Source: Oscillospiraceae bacterium | GTDB taxonomy: Bacteria; Bacillota; Clostridia; Oscillospirales; JAAYXM01 | Reading direction: 5' to 3' | Assembly (NCBI GenBank): GCA_015068085.1 | Contig: SVLF01000014.1 | Span: forward strand, 1 to 52,506 | DNA length: 52,506 nt | Part shown: in pieces, positions 35,777 through 44,642 of the stretch | Layout: each line of letters begins with the position of its first letter | Position numbering within the stretch: position 1 is the first letter of the stretch | Position numbers and translations under genes: made by a program | Notes under the pieces: model-generated | Told to the model about the DNA's origin: nothing | What the model saw: only the letters and a program-made list of their open reading frames with translations | Databases searched by the model: none

Positions 35777-38700
35777 TTTGAAGTTACCTCCTGTTTCATA
35801 TAATCCAGTATTCTTTTTACAAGCACTGCGACTTCCGCACGAGTGGTGTAGTCGGTAGGTTCGATACGACCGGACTTACCATTAACAAGACCTGCGCTGA
35901 TGAGCGCGGAGACAGCATCGCGGGCGTAATCCGCAACGGTGTCGAAGTCGGGGTATTGCGAGGGAAAAATCCCTCCACCGTTAGAATCCTCCCACCGCCA
36001 TTCGGCGGTCCCCATCTCGCCCAGCTCGGTCACGTCGCGGTTCTGATAGTCCACCGGACTATCATTCATTGCCGCGCCGACATTCCGCTCCGCTTCACTA
36101 CCTTTAGGCAAGGAGGGCTTATTATTAAGTGCGCGGTAGACTATTACCATCATATCCTGGCGGGTGATTGTGTTTCGCGGAGCAAATTTGTTATCACCTA
36201 TACCGTTGACGATGCCGGTGTTGCGTGCTATTGCAAGCTCTGCTGCGAAGTAATCACTTGCAGAAACGTCTGCAAAGTTCTCGGTGTTCTCGCTTGAAAG
36301 ATCAAATGCACGGACGAGAAGCAGTGCAAAGTCTGCGCGGGTGATGTTATTAGCCGGTGAATATGTACTTGCGGTCGTGCCCTTTATTATTCCGTCTACT
36401 GCAAGCGTGTTTATAGCATCCTCCGCCCATGCGTGGTTAGAAAGGTCTGTGAATTGCGTTTTTTCCACCTCATCCGCCTCGCCTTCGCTCGGCACCTTCT
36501 CCTCAATGGGAAGGCTTTCATCGTCGGTTTTATCGGAGGTATCGTTTTCATCATCCGGCTTGTCGGTCGGTGCGGCACCGCCGCCACCGCCTCCTCCACC
36601 GCCACCACCGGCAGGAGTATCAGAGGTTCCTGTCTCAGGAGTTTCGCTCGCTTCGTTTTTACTTCCTGTCGTCGAACCGTAAACCGAGATATCAAAGTGG
36701 ATTGTAGCTTCACGTCCATCGCTGTCACGCGCGGTTATTGCAACGTGGTTATCACCAACCTGAGATGAGGTCGGTTTCCATGTGAACACACCGGTTTCTG
36801 CATCAATGCTTGCACCGCGCGGGAGAGTTGTTCCTATATACGTAACAGTCGGCGTATCTGTCTCAATAGGACTTTTTGCACTGATGTTGACGACAATCGA
36901 GCTACCTGCTGATGTGCTTAAGTTATCCGATACAGGTTCAAATACCGGAAGTCCTTTATCCTCGAATGTTGTCGGGATAGAGAACGTCTGTCCCTCTTTG
37001 ATGTTGTAAACAAAGCCTTTGTCAAAATCGACTTCATCAATAAGACTGCGGATAAGCGTTACCGTGCCGATATCAAGACGGATGCTACCATCTTTTAAAC
37101 CTTCGCCTTCTGTTGATGCCGAGAGGATTCTGTAAGCACCGTTTTCAACGCGGTCGTTGTCAACATAGATAACTCTTCCTTCAAGGTCATTAAGGTCATC
37201 ACACTGCATTTCTACATCAATGTAGTTCTTAAAGTCATTTTCCTTCTGGAAGCCGGTTACCGTGCCGGTATATGCCGCTGTTTTTCCTGTTACTCTTCCA
37301 TCGTTGCTTATTATATCTCCGTCATTTACATATCGGTAAATGCATGCACCGTTTTCGTTCACTGTATACACTCCGACAAAGCCGCGGAAATCAAAACTTA
37401 TCGGAATTTCAGTGCCGTCTGCTTTTACGAATGTATCGCTTACTGTATAAGTCACGCCGGTGTTGCTTGCGTAAACGACATAGTCGCATCTTCCGTTTGT
37501 ATGACTTACCTTCACGGCGCGAGCCATATCTTCGCCTTCGATTTCAGTACCCGTCTTGACAGATACGTCAACCATTTTGATGTCGCTTACATAGCGTTCG
37601 CCCTTATACGGTTCAAGAACCGTTGTAAACAAGCTGTCGAGATTTTCACCTCTGTTATGGACAAGCATATAATCAAGTCTTCTCGGAAGCCTTTTCGTTT
37701 CATCCTTTATCGGAACATATCCAGCTACGATCGCAACCTCGTCAGGTGTGAAGTTGTTCATCTGTGTGAGACGGAGCTTTATACCCTTTCCGTCTTTGAG
37801 AATTTTGTTATAGTCCTGAACATCAAATTCTATGGATATGTTCTGCTCCGGATCTTTATCGCGGCGAATTTTATCCATCCAGGTGTATCCGCGATTGTAT
37901 TTTACAGGAGAGCCCCATTCATCCTTTGTCCATGGATCCGGACCATATTCGATCCACTCGCCTGTTTCGGGATCTTTACCGTCAACACCGGCATAGGTGC
38001 CAATCCAGTTTCCGTTTTCGTCCTTCTGTTCTGTAAGCTCAATACCACTTATCGGATACGCATTTTCCGCCTGGCTGTGGAAGCTGTAGGTGTGGGTGTT
38101 TCCGCCCTTTACGCGGAAAAAGTCAACAGCGTAGGAAACATCGTCATTTGCCTTTATCATAACAACGCTTCTGCGGTATTTCTCTGTCTGAGAATTGCGG
38201 TTGCTCTCATCCACATCTATAAGCTTAACCATTTCCGTATCGTCAAAGTGGAGCGGATAACCGTGCGTTATATCCAGATCGTGATTTGCTTCGTTAACAA
38301 CAACTGTGTTATGCGAGATCGCTGCAGAAACCCATTGAGAACGGTTTGGCGTATAGCTTGTTGCCTCAGGATAACCAAGATCGGGAGCTATATCCAATCC
38401 ATATGCATCCATACCGAGGTTAAGCGCATCATTATGGCCGTGCGAGGCGGATCTTCCAAACGTCACCCAGATATCACGCATATTATTCGTTGCGGTTGAA
38501 TCACTTGCCGAATCATACTTTGCACCGTCGCGGAGAATTGCAATACCGTAACCTGTCAGAATTGTGCTTTCTGTTTTCTGCTCCGGATCCACATACTTCA
38601 TAATATCTTCTTCTGCACTTTCGGGATTTTCCGTGAAGATATCGTATTTATAGCCTGTGGTTTTGTTTCCGTTTACCGTATAAAGGTAATTCGCAATCTT

Positions 38701-41700
38701 CTTTCTGTATTCTTCATTATCTATCGCCGCAAACGCATCAAGCCATGCCGATGTACCGCCGTTGAGCGTAACGGTTGCAACACTTCCGGCATCACCGATA
38801 TTCGGATGCTTTGAGTTTTGAATCAGAATATCAATCTGCGGAGAATACATCTTAACGAACTTCGGAATCTTAAACGGCTGATAATTTCCTTCTCCTGTAT
38901 ACATTGCCGTTGCATTTGCAAAGGTGAGCAGGTTTGTTACCCACGAGGTGTTATATCGCGGAGAGGCTTCATCACCCATACCGTCGCGGTCAACTCTGTT
39001 GAACAAGGCTGCGTTGAGATCTCCTCCGGTGATATTTTTTCTTGTGTCACCCTCGTTAGTTGAATAAATCCAGTTGAGGATATTATTTGTTTCCGGCTGC
39101 TTGCCGACGACAATCGCCGCAAGCCCGCCAACGCCCTGCTGCTGACCGAAGTTTCCGTATATTCTTCCGTCCTGCAGCATTTGGAAGCATTCAAGAACTA
39201 TTCCCTCTTCCCAGTTTTTCCATATGCTTTCAGAGCTTTTCTTGTCGTTTTCAAGACCTGATTTTTCTGCATCCTCTGCAAGGGTGCGTATCAGCTCGTC
39301 ATCCTCAATCATCGGATAAAGCTTATCCGCAGAGTTAAGAAGCCCTCTTGCAATATATGAATCGTTAATTCTTCCTACTGCCGCACCGGTGCCCGCGCCG
39401 CCGTGAGTGTTGAAGAACATATTTCTGAAGTAATACATATCAAAACTCGGCCATATATCCGCAATGCGGTCAAGAAGAACTGCACCTGCGCGTCCGTACT
39501 TAATATCTCCGGTATAGATATATGCATCTGCAAAGGTTCCTACTTTAGAATACATCCACATCCAGAATTCGTAGTGGTAACGAGCGATGTATCCGATGCG
39601 TTCTTCAAGCCCGTCGGTATAGATACGTCCCGGGCGGTAGCCCCAGCCGTCATCAACGCCCCACATATCGCCGCCCTGCCAGAGGACATTGCCGTTTTCA
39701 TCCGTGTATGTGCCAAGGTCAGCGCCATGGTCGATGATTTCTTCTTTGCCTTCCTCATTGATTATTGTTTCTTTATTCCACGTGATAAGCTCTCCCCACG
39801 GGTCAGTGTTGCTGTCTCTTATTTCACCGTAAAGATCGTTGTAGAGATAGCCTTCAGGATTGCCGTAGCCGTAGAAAATGTACCATTCAGGTGTTTCTTC
39901 TTTTTCTTCAGTCGGCTTTTCACAGGTACATTCCGATCCATCCTTGTGGAAAAGCATTTCGTGGTGAGCCTGACGTGCGCGGTCAACATCAAAGAATCTT
40001 CCGCTTTCGTCAAGACCGAGTTTTAAGAAGCTTTCAAAATCATTGGTCGGGAAAAGGCGCTTACACGCCGTACACTGAACCTTCCACGGACGGCTTGTAA
40101 AGTCGGTGGCAAGATCATAGTCACCTACAACTATTTCGTGGCAATAGCGGCAGTACTGATAATAGTCGTCACCGCGAACGCCTAACTGATTAGCTCTCGG
40201 AATCCCTTCACCGTAAATCTGATTTTTGATAACTTCCACGTTCTGCAAAAGCGTATCAGCAGCTTTTATTGAATTTTTCTGCGTAGTCTTTGCCCAGTCA
40301 TACTTTGCGATATTCTCCAGCGCAATCTCACGCATTTCGTAGGTATACATTGTCGGAGCGGTCTTGCCCTCATCCGCAATGACTGTTACAGTATTCTCAA
40401 ATGTCTTTTCAAGACCTCTGAAATTCACCGTTGTCGTAACAGTTGCCTCACCTTCCGAAACTGCTGTTATAATACCATCCTCTATCCTTGCAACGCTTTC
40501 CGGTTCACAGGTGTAGGTAATATATTCCGCACCCACGTCAAGAACGTTTCCGCTGTTCATAACTGCATCTATATCAAGAAGAAGCTTTTCTCTTACATAA
40601 AGATTTTCCGTGAGGTTATAAAGAAGCTTCTTTGCGCCTGTGTGGTCTGTAACCGTTACCGGAATCTCCTTTGTAATTGTTCCGATGCCGTCACTTACCG
40701 TTACCGTGATGGTGGCTTTTCCTTCTGCAATGCCTTTTATAACTCCGTTTTTGTCGACATACGCAAACTCCGGGTTGGATGAGGAATATGTCACCTGATA
40801 ATCTGTTATTTCAGTACCGTCAAGTCGTATTGCGGAAATTGAAATCTGCGATTCTTCATCCCATACAAGATCTGATTTTGCATCCACATAAAGCTCCTGA
40901 ATGCAGTTTATGCCGTCAAGCGTTACGTTTCCGGCACCTGCGCGCATTGTTCCGGATATGGTTTTTCCGGCAAGCGCGGGGTCTGTTACCGGATTGAAGA
41001 CGAGATAATACTCACCCTTTTGGATGTTTATTTTCGGCAAATATCCCACCTTTACAAGCGAGCTTTCCGTATCCGTGGCATTCAGCATACCGATAAGATG
41101 TTCGCCGCCGATAAACTTGCTTTCCGCAAGCTCGGGAATAACGCCATCCTCACCAACCTCTTCAGTTTTGGGGATGAGATAATACTGCATATAAACATCT
41201 ATCGGTTCTTTTTCGCCGCCGTCAATTGTTCCTGTGTTCGTATAGGTTATATACGACATCTTGGGAAGATAAATTCCTGTTTCCGGAACCTGAATTTTTA
41301 TTGCCCACCAGTTGCTTCTTACCCGGATTCCGAGACCTTTGCCCTGAAGATAGTTAAGGTCCTCACCCGAGGTGGTTATGGAATCATATCCGTTAGCTGC
41401 CCAACTGTAGCGCAATCTTCTGTTTGCCGCATATGCCCATAAATTATTGTTTGACTCATATGTCATTGAAGAGAATTTCACCGTCGTGTCATTTCTGCTT
41501 CCGACACGGCTTGCTATGTCATAGGTTACCGATATTCCCGGGATAGCAGGCTTTTTTACAGCTACATCAAAGGTTTTTGAAAGAGAATAACCGTCATTTT
41601 CTGCAGATACCGTTATGCCAACCGTTGCATCTTCAAACACGGTTATAACACCGTTTTCGTTTATTGTTGCAATCTCTTCATTTTCGCTTTTGTATGTAAC

Positions 41701-42477
41701 ATCTTTTATTGTTGTGCCGTCTGAAAGATATACGGTTGCGTCAAGGTCGCCCACTTCTTCGCCGCTGATTTCAATATCCATTGGAACAGCCTTATCGCCA
41801 CCATCGAGAACAAAATCACTTACGAGACCGCGAAGTGTACCCGTCTTTCCTTCATCTGTGCAGGTAGGGTAGAATATAATATAATGCTCGCCCTTTTCAA
41901 AATACCTTGCTTTGAAGGTGTGAGGTGTTTCACACATCGTGATATCAGTTGCAGCAGTGTCAGTGCAGTTTATGCTCCCGATAAGATTGTTCTCTATTGC
42001 AAATGCGCTGTCTGCAAGGTCAACGCTTACGCCATTTGCTGTTACCGGAAGCGTATAGTAATTCATATCGACCTTAAAGCCACCGTTTCTATACGTGCCG
42101 TAGTATGCTTTCGGTGTGTAATATCCGCTTTCGGGCACATTTATCTTTATTGCCCACCAGTTGTTTCGGTCGCGGATTGCGATACCCTTGCCATTAACCC
42201 AGTTAAGGTCTTCTCCTGATGTTGTTATATTATCTTTTCCGTTTTCTGTCCAACTGTAAAACTGTCTGCGGTTTGCAGCATATGCCCAGAATCCCTTTGT
42301 TTTCTCATAAGTAAGCGATGAGAAAGGAACTGAAAGATCATTTCTCACTCCGACATAGCTTGAAATGTCATACACGACTTTTATGCCTGACATTTCCGTG
42401 ATTCCCGTTGCCGAAATGGTGGGAAACAACGAAATCATCATCGAGATTGCGAGAATAAGCGATAATAAACGTTTCAT
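35773..42477 (-). CDS. Giant secreted heparinase II/III-like polysaccharide lyase with Ig-like and SLH domains
   Basis: The 2,234-residue protein has a signal peptide (1-23); two copies of an about 200-residue module (about 31-240 and 312-545) sharing WAYAANRR, SWxxNGxDxITTSGEDLN and NWWAIKI; bacterial Ig-like domains after each; a zinc-ribbon-like CRYCHE...CTACKRLFPTNDF (about 775-820); a heparinase II/III-like region with RSASHGHNDALNLGMDAYG near 1345; a putative-Ig region (about 1845-1935); a Gly10 linker near 1959; and three SLH repeats (about 2010-2225). It should be a wall-anchored lyase. The substrate is not readable. AAAGGAG lies six bases before the ATG. Confidence 0.85.
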   Translation of the reverse strand: MKRLLSLILAISMMISLFPTISATGITEMSGIKVVYDISSYVGVRNDLSVPFSSLTYEKTKGFWAYAANRRQFYSWTENGKDNITTSGEDLNWVNGKGIAIRDRNNWWAIKINVPESGYYTPKAYYGTYRNGGFKVDMNYYTLPVTANGVSVDLADSAFAIENNLIGSINCTDTAATDITMCETPHTFKARYFEKGEHYIIFYPTCTDEGKTGTLRGLVSDFVLDGGDKAVPMDIEISGEEVGDLDATVYLSDGTTIKDVTYKSENEEIATINENGVITVFEDATVGITVSAENDGYSLSKTFDVAVKKPAIPGISVTYDIASRVGSRNDTTVKFSSMTYESNNNLWAYAANRRLRYSWAANGYDSITTSGEDLNYLQGKGLGIRVRSNWWAIKIQVPETGIYLPKMSYITYTNTGTIDGGEKEPIDVYMQYYLIPKTEEVGEDGVIPELAESKFIGGEHLIGMLNATDTESSLVKVGYLPKINIQKGEYYLVFNPVTDPALAGKTISGTMRAGAGNVTLDGINCIQELYVDAKSDLVWDEESQISISAIRLDGTEITDYQVTYSSSNPEFAYVDKNGVIKGIAEGKATITVTVSDGIGTITKEIPVTVTDHTGAKKLLYNLTENLYVREKLLLDIDAVMNSGNVLDVGAEYITYTCEPESVARIEDGIITAVSEGEATVTTTVNFRGLEKTFENTVTVIADEGKTAPTMYTYEMREIALENIAKYDWAKTTQKNSIKAADTLLQNVEVIKNQIYGEGIPRANQLGVRGDDYYQYCRYCHEIVVGDYDLATDFTSRPWKVQCTACKRLFPTNDFESFLKLGLDESGRFFDVDRARQAHHEMLFHKDGSECTCEKPTEEKEETPEWYIFYGYGNPEGYLYNDLYGEIRDSNTDPWGELITWNKETIINEEGKEEIIDHGADLGTYTDENGNVLWQGGDMWGVDDGWGYRPGRIYTDGLEERIGYIARYHYEFWMWMYSKVGTFADAYIYTGDIKYGRAGAVLLDRIADIWPSFDMYYFRNMFFNTHGGAGTGAAVGRINDSYIARGLLNSADKLYPMIEDDELIRTLAEDAEKSGLENDKKSSESIWKNWEEGIVLECFQMLQDGRIYGNFGQQQGVGGLAAIVVGKQPETNNILNWIYSTNEGDTRKNITGGDLNAALFNRVDRDGMGDEASPRYNTSWVTNLLTFANATAMYTGEGNYQPFKIPKFVKMYSPQIDILIQNSKHPNIGDAGSVATVTLNGGTSAWLDAFAAIDNEEYRKKIANYLYTVNGNKTTGYKYDIFTENPESAEEDIMKYVDPEQKTESTILTGYGIAILRDGAKYDSASDSTATNNMRDIWVTFGRSASHGHNDALNLGMDAYGLDIAPDLGYPEATSYTPNRSQWVSAAISHNTVVVNEANHDLDITHGYPLHFDDTEMVKLIDVDESNRNSQTEKYRRSVVMIKANDDVSYAVDFFRVKGGNTHTYSFHSQAENAYPISGIELTEQKDENGNWIGTYAGVDGKDPETGEWIEYGPDPWTKDEWGSPVKYNRGYTWMDKIRRDKDPEQNISIEFDVQDYNKILKDGKGIKLRLTQMNNFTPDEVAIVAGYVPIKDETKRLPRRLDYMLVHNRGENLDSLFTTVLEPYKGERYVSDIKMVDVSVKTGTEIEGEDMARAVKVSHTNGRCDYVVYASNTGVTYTVSDTFVKADGTEIPISFDFRGFVGVYTVNENGACIYRYVNDGDIISNDGRVTGKTAAYTGTVTGFQKENDFKNYIDVEMQCDDLNDLEGRVIYVDNDRVENGAYRILSASTEGEGLKDGSIRLDIGTVTLIRSLIDEVDFDKGFVYNIKEGQTFSIPTTFEDKGLPVFEPVSDNLSTSAGSSIVVNISAKSPIETDTPTVTYIGTTLPRGASIDAETGVFTWKPTSSQVGDNHVAITARDSDGREATIHFDISVYGSTTGSKNEASETPETGTSDTPAGGGGGGGGGGGAAPTDKPDDENDTSDKTDDESLPIEEKVPSEGEADEVEKTQFTDLSNHAWAEDAINTLAVDGIIKGTTASTYSPANNITRADFALLLVRAFDLSSENTENFADVSASDYFAAELAIARNTGIVNGIGDNKFAPRNTITRQDMMVIVYRALNNKPSLPKGSEAERNVGAAMNDSPVDYQNRDVTELGEMGTAEWRWEDSNGGGIFPSQYPDFDTVADYARDAVSALISAGLVNGKSGRIEPTDYTTRAEVAVLVKRILDYMKQEVTSK

Positions 42478-42520
42478 TGGTTACTCCTTTCTTGCCTCTT
42501 TTTGCTTCTCCTTTTATTAT

Positions 42521-42544
42521 AGCGGAGAGGGAGGCCTCTCCGCT
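42521..42544. terminator. Stem-loop between the Ig-like protein and the heparinase-like gene
   Basis: AGCGGAGAGG and CCTCTCCGCT form a perfect 10-bp stem around GAGG. No T-run follows on the minus strand (ATAATAAAA), so it may be an mRNA-end or processing hairpin that separates expression of the two secreted proteins. Confidence 0.5.
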
Positions 42545-42553
42545 ACAGGTAAG

Positions 42554-44509
42554 TTATTCCTCTGTTTTTACAGATACATACTTTGTCTTATAGCTTACGC
42601 CATTATCCAAGGTGTAAATAATGTATCCTGTTGCTTCCAATGCTCCTTCTTCCGGAACTGTGAACTGGTTGTGCTTTTCTTTCCTCTGCGAGGTATAGGT
42701 CTTTATATCCGCAGTATCCTTACCGAAAATGATACCTGCTTCTACAATTTCATAATCACCTGCATCATATTCAAGCATATATGCCTTGTGATTTGCGCTG
42801 TAATCGAGAATTGCAACCGGAACTTTATCTGTAATTTCTTCTGTTCCTTCAGTGATGTCCGTTGAATCCCATACGTTGAACTTATATGAGCTTCCGTATG
42901 CTATGATTTCGCCGTCTCGCTTCCAGCAGGTTGTTGCATCTGAAGTTGCCGGAAGTGTGATATCTGCATTATACTTATCTGCACCTGCGATTGCACTGCC
43001 ATTGAATGTTACATCAGAAATCGCCGATGCTTCATACTTTGCAACTGCATTTGTTGTGCCTGCTTTGAGTTCAGCAAATGTTTCCGCAGTAAGCTTAACA
43101 TCCTTATCAATAAACCAACCAAGGAATGTTGCAAAACCGGTGAGCTTCGGAGTTATAGCCAAGGCAGCGGGAACATCTGCTTCAGCCTTCTTACCGAGAT
43201 ATGCACCGTTCTGATTCCAGAACTCTACAGTTTTTTCGGTAACATCTGTTTCCTTTTCATATATTGCTGTGAGATATGTGTTTGTCCAGACATTGTATGT
43301 ATCGCCTGTGATATCAACCCATGCGTTTTTGTCAGATGTATCTGCACCACGCTTCCAGCCGATGAACTTATAGCCCGGGATAGTCTGCTTATGAGCAGTT
43401 AATGTTACTGAAGCTCCGCGGTTAACAGAGTCAACAGCAATTCCGGTAAACCCGTCAATATTTGTTGTCTGTGCAAAGGAAACTTTTCCGCCTGCAGCTT
43501 CATCTTCCGGCTCTTCCGGTTCCGGTGCGGTGACGGTTACGGTGATTGGCTCTGATTTAACAAGTCCATCAGGTGACTGAGCTGTGATATGCGCTGTTCC
43601 CACGGTGTTGCCCACCGTGATTACGCCTGTATTTTCATCAACAGTTGCGACTTCATTTTTGTCACTCACGTATTTAACAAAATCACTGCCAACAGGCATA
43701 GGATCTATGTTATCACCATCAACAGTTGTGTTTGTTATTGCTACAGTTTCACCCGCATTTTCTGTACTGAAAGCAATGTTACCTTCAGCGTCTGTGTTCT
43801 CTGCAGTGATCTGAAGCTTTGCGTTCTGAACTTCGGTGAGTGTTATGTTATAAAAAGAAGGTCTTCTTTTGTGATTTGTCGTAAACACAGCTAACAAATC
43901 TTTTCCATTTTCTGTGTAAATCGCTTTAGTGCCGTCAAACTGAGTTTTTGTTTCCGGTATCTGCCCTGCATATACAAAGCAATTTTTACTATCGCCTCTG
44001 TATGTATCATAGTTTCCAATACTATCATTCTTAAAAAACAGACAAATATTTATATACTTAGTATCGTCCGTTGATTTCACAGACATATGAGGAACATAGA
44101 AGCCCGTTTGTTCGCCACGAAGTGACAGTGAAAAATCGCCATAATGATTCAAATAACCGGAAGCACAGTCGATATGTAATCTATCATCTGTCACTGAAAA
44201 GCTTCCTTTTCCCGCATTACATGCCGCTTCTACAAGAGTATCGGGCGCATCGTACAATTTCCAATTACGGCTCGTAGTGTAATTAAGAATATCAGATCTT
44301 ACGTAATACTGCACTCCGTTTATTTTATCCTTATACGGTTCAAACTTCGTGTCTTCGGATTTATCTTTTGCAAAAATTGTTCCTTTTGGAAAATCATCTG
44401 AAGCTTTAAACTCAAACACCTGCTCTAATGGCGTGTCTTCCGCGAAAACTGCCGGAACAAGGGATATAACTAACGCGAGGGTTAAAAGTGCTGATAATAA
44501 TCTTTTCAT
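42554..44509 (-). CDS. Secreted protein with Ig-like (Big_2) domain, function unknown
   Basis: About 651 residues with the signal peptide MKRLLSALLTLALVISLVPA, very like that of the 2,234-residue protein. An N-terminal about 180-residue part (YYVRSDILNYTTSRNWKLYD, SGYLNHYGDFSL, TGFYVPHMSV) looks like a distant copy of the module found twice in that protein. A Big_2-like Ig domain follows (EVATVDENTGVITVGN), then InlB-repeat-like segments (GYKFIGWKRG, FLGWFIDKD). There is no SLH anchor and no catalytic motif that I recognise. GGAGG is eight bases before the chosen ATG. Confidence 0.7.
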   Translation of the reverse strand: MKRLLSALLTLALVISLVPAVFAEDTPLEQVFEFKASDDFPKGTIFAKDKSEDTKFEPYKDKINGVQYYVRSDILNYTTSRNWKLYDAPDTLVEAACNAGKGSFSVTDDRLHIDCASGYLNHYGDFSLSLRGEQTGFYVPHMSVKSTDDTKYINICLFFKNDSIGNYDTYRGDSKNCFVYAGQIPETKTQFDGTKAIYTENGKDLLAVFTTNHKRRPSFYNITLTEVQNAKLQITAENTDAEGNIAFSTENAGETVAITNTTVDGDNIDPMPVGSDFVKYVSDKNEVATVDENTGVITVGNTVGTAHITAQSPDGLVKSEPITVTVTAPEPEEPEDEAAGGKVSFAQTTNIDGFTGIAVDSVNRGASVTLTAHKQTIPGYKFIGWKRGADTSDKNAWVDITGDTYNVWTNTYLTAIYEKETDVTEKTVEFWNQNGAYLGKKAEADVPAALAITPKLTGFATFLGWFIDKDVKLTAETFAELKAGTTNAVAKYEASAISDVTFNGSAIAGADKYNADITLPATSDATTCWKRDGEIIAYGSSYKFNVWDSTDITEGTEEITDKVPVAILDYSANHKAYMLEYDAGDYEIVEAGIIFGKDTADIKTYTSQRKEKHNQFTVPEEGALEATGYIIYTLDNGVSYKTKYVSVKTEE

Positions 44510-44555
44510 TTTAAATACCTCCAAAATTTTTGTTTTTTGCCGGTTAGGGCTGTTT

Positions 44556-44599
44556 GTAACGTGTTACCACACGTTACAAAGGGGATATCCCCTTTGTAA
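44556..44599. repeat. Two adjacent palindromes, including a perfect 26-bp one
   Basis: GTAACGTG-TTACCA-CACGTTAC (44556-44577) overlaps a perfect 26-bp palindrome (44574-44599) built around CAAAGGGGATATCCCCTTTG. The tail TGCAAAATGCAAAATT is a short direct repeat. The block lies between the glycosidase-like and Ig-like genes and looks like an intergenic mobile or regulatory repeat. Confidence 0.6.
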
Positions 44600-44622
44600 A
44601 TGCAAAATGCAAAATTTATATA

Positions 44623-44642
44623 TAAACCGCGGTGCGGTTGTT
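44623..44642 (-). terminator. Weak terminator after the glycosidase-like gene
   Basis: On the minus strand AACCGC-ACC-GCGGTT is followed by TATATATAAATTTT. The short stem makes it a weak candidate. Confidence 0.4.

Noticed and set aside
36560-36620. GC-rich triplet repeat that could be mistaken for a repeat array
   Set aside because: It encodes the Gly10 linker before the SLH domains; there are no spacers, so it is not a CRISPR array.
37501-38499. 332-codon plus-strand reading frame inside the heparinase-like gene
   Set aside because: It is the antisense of a conserved domain region and has no ribosome site or recognisable domain.
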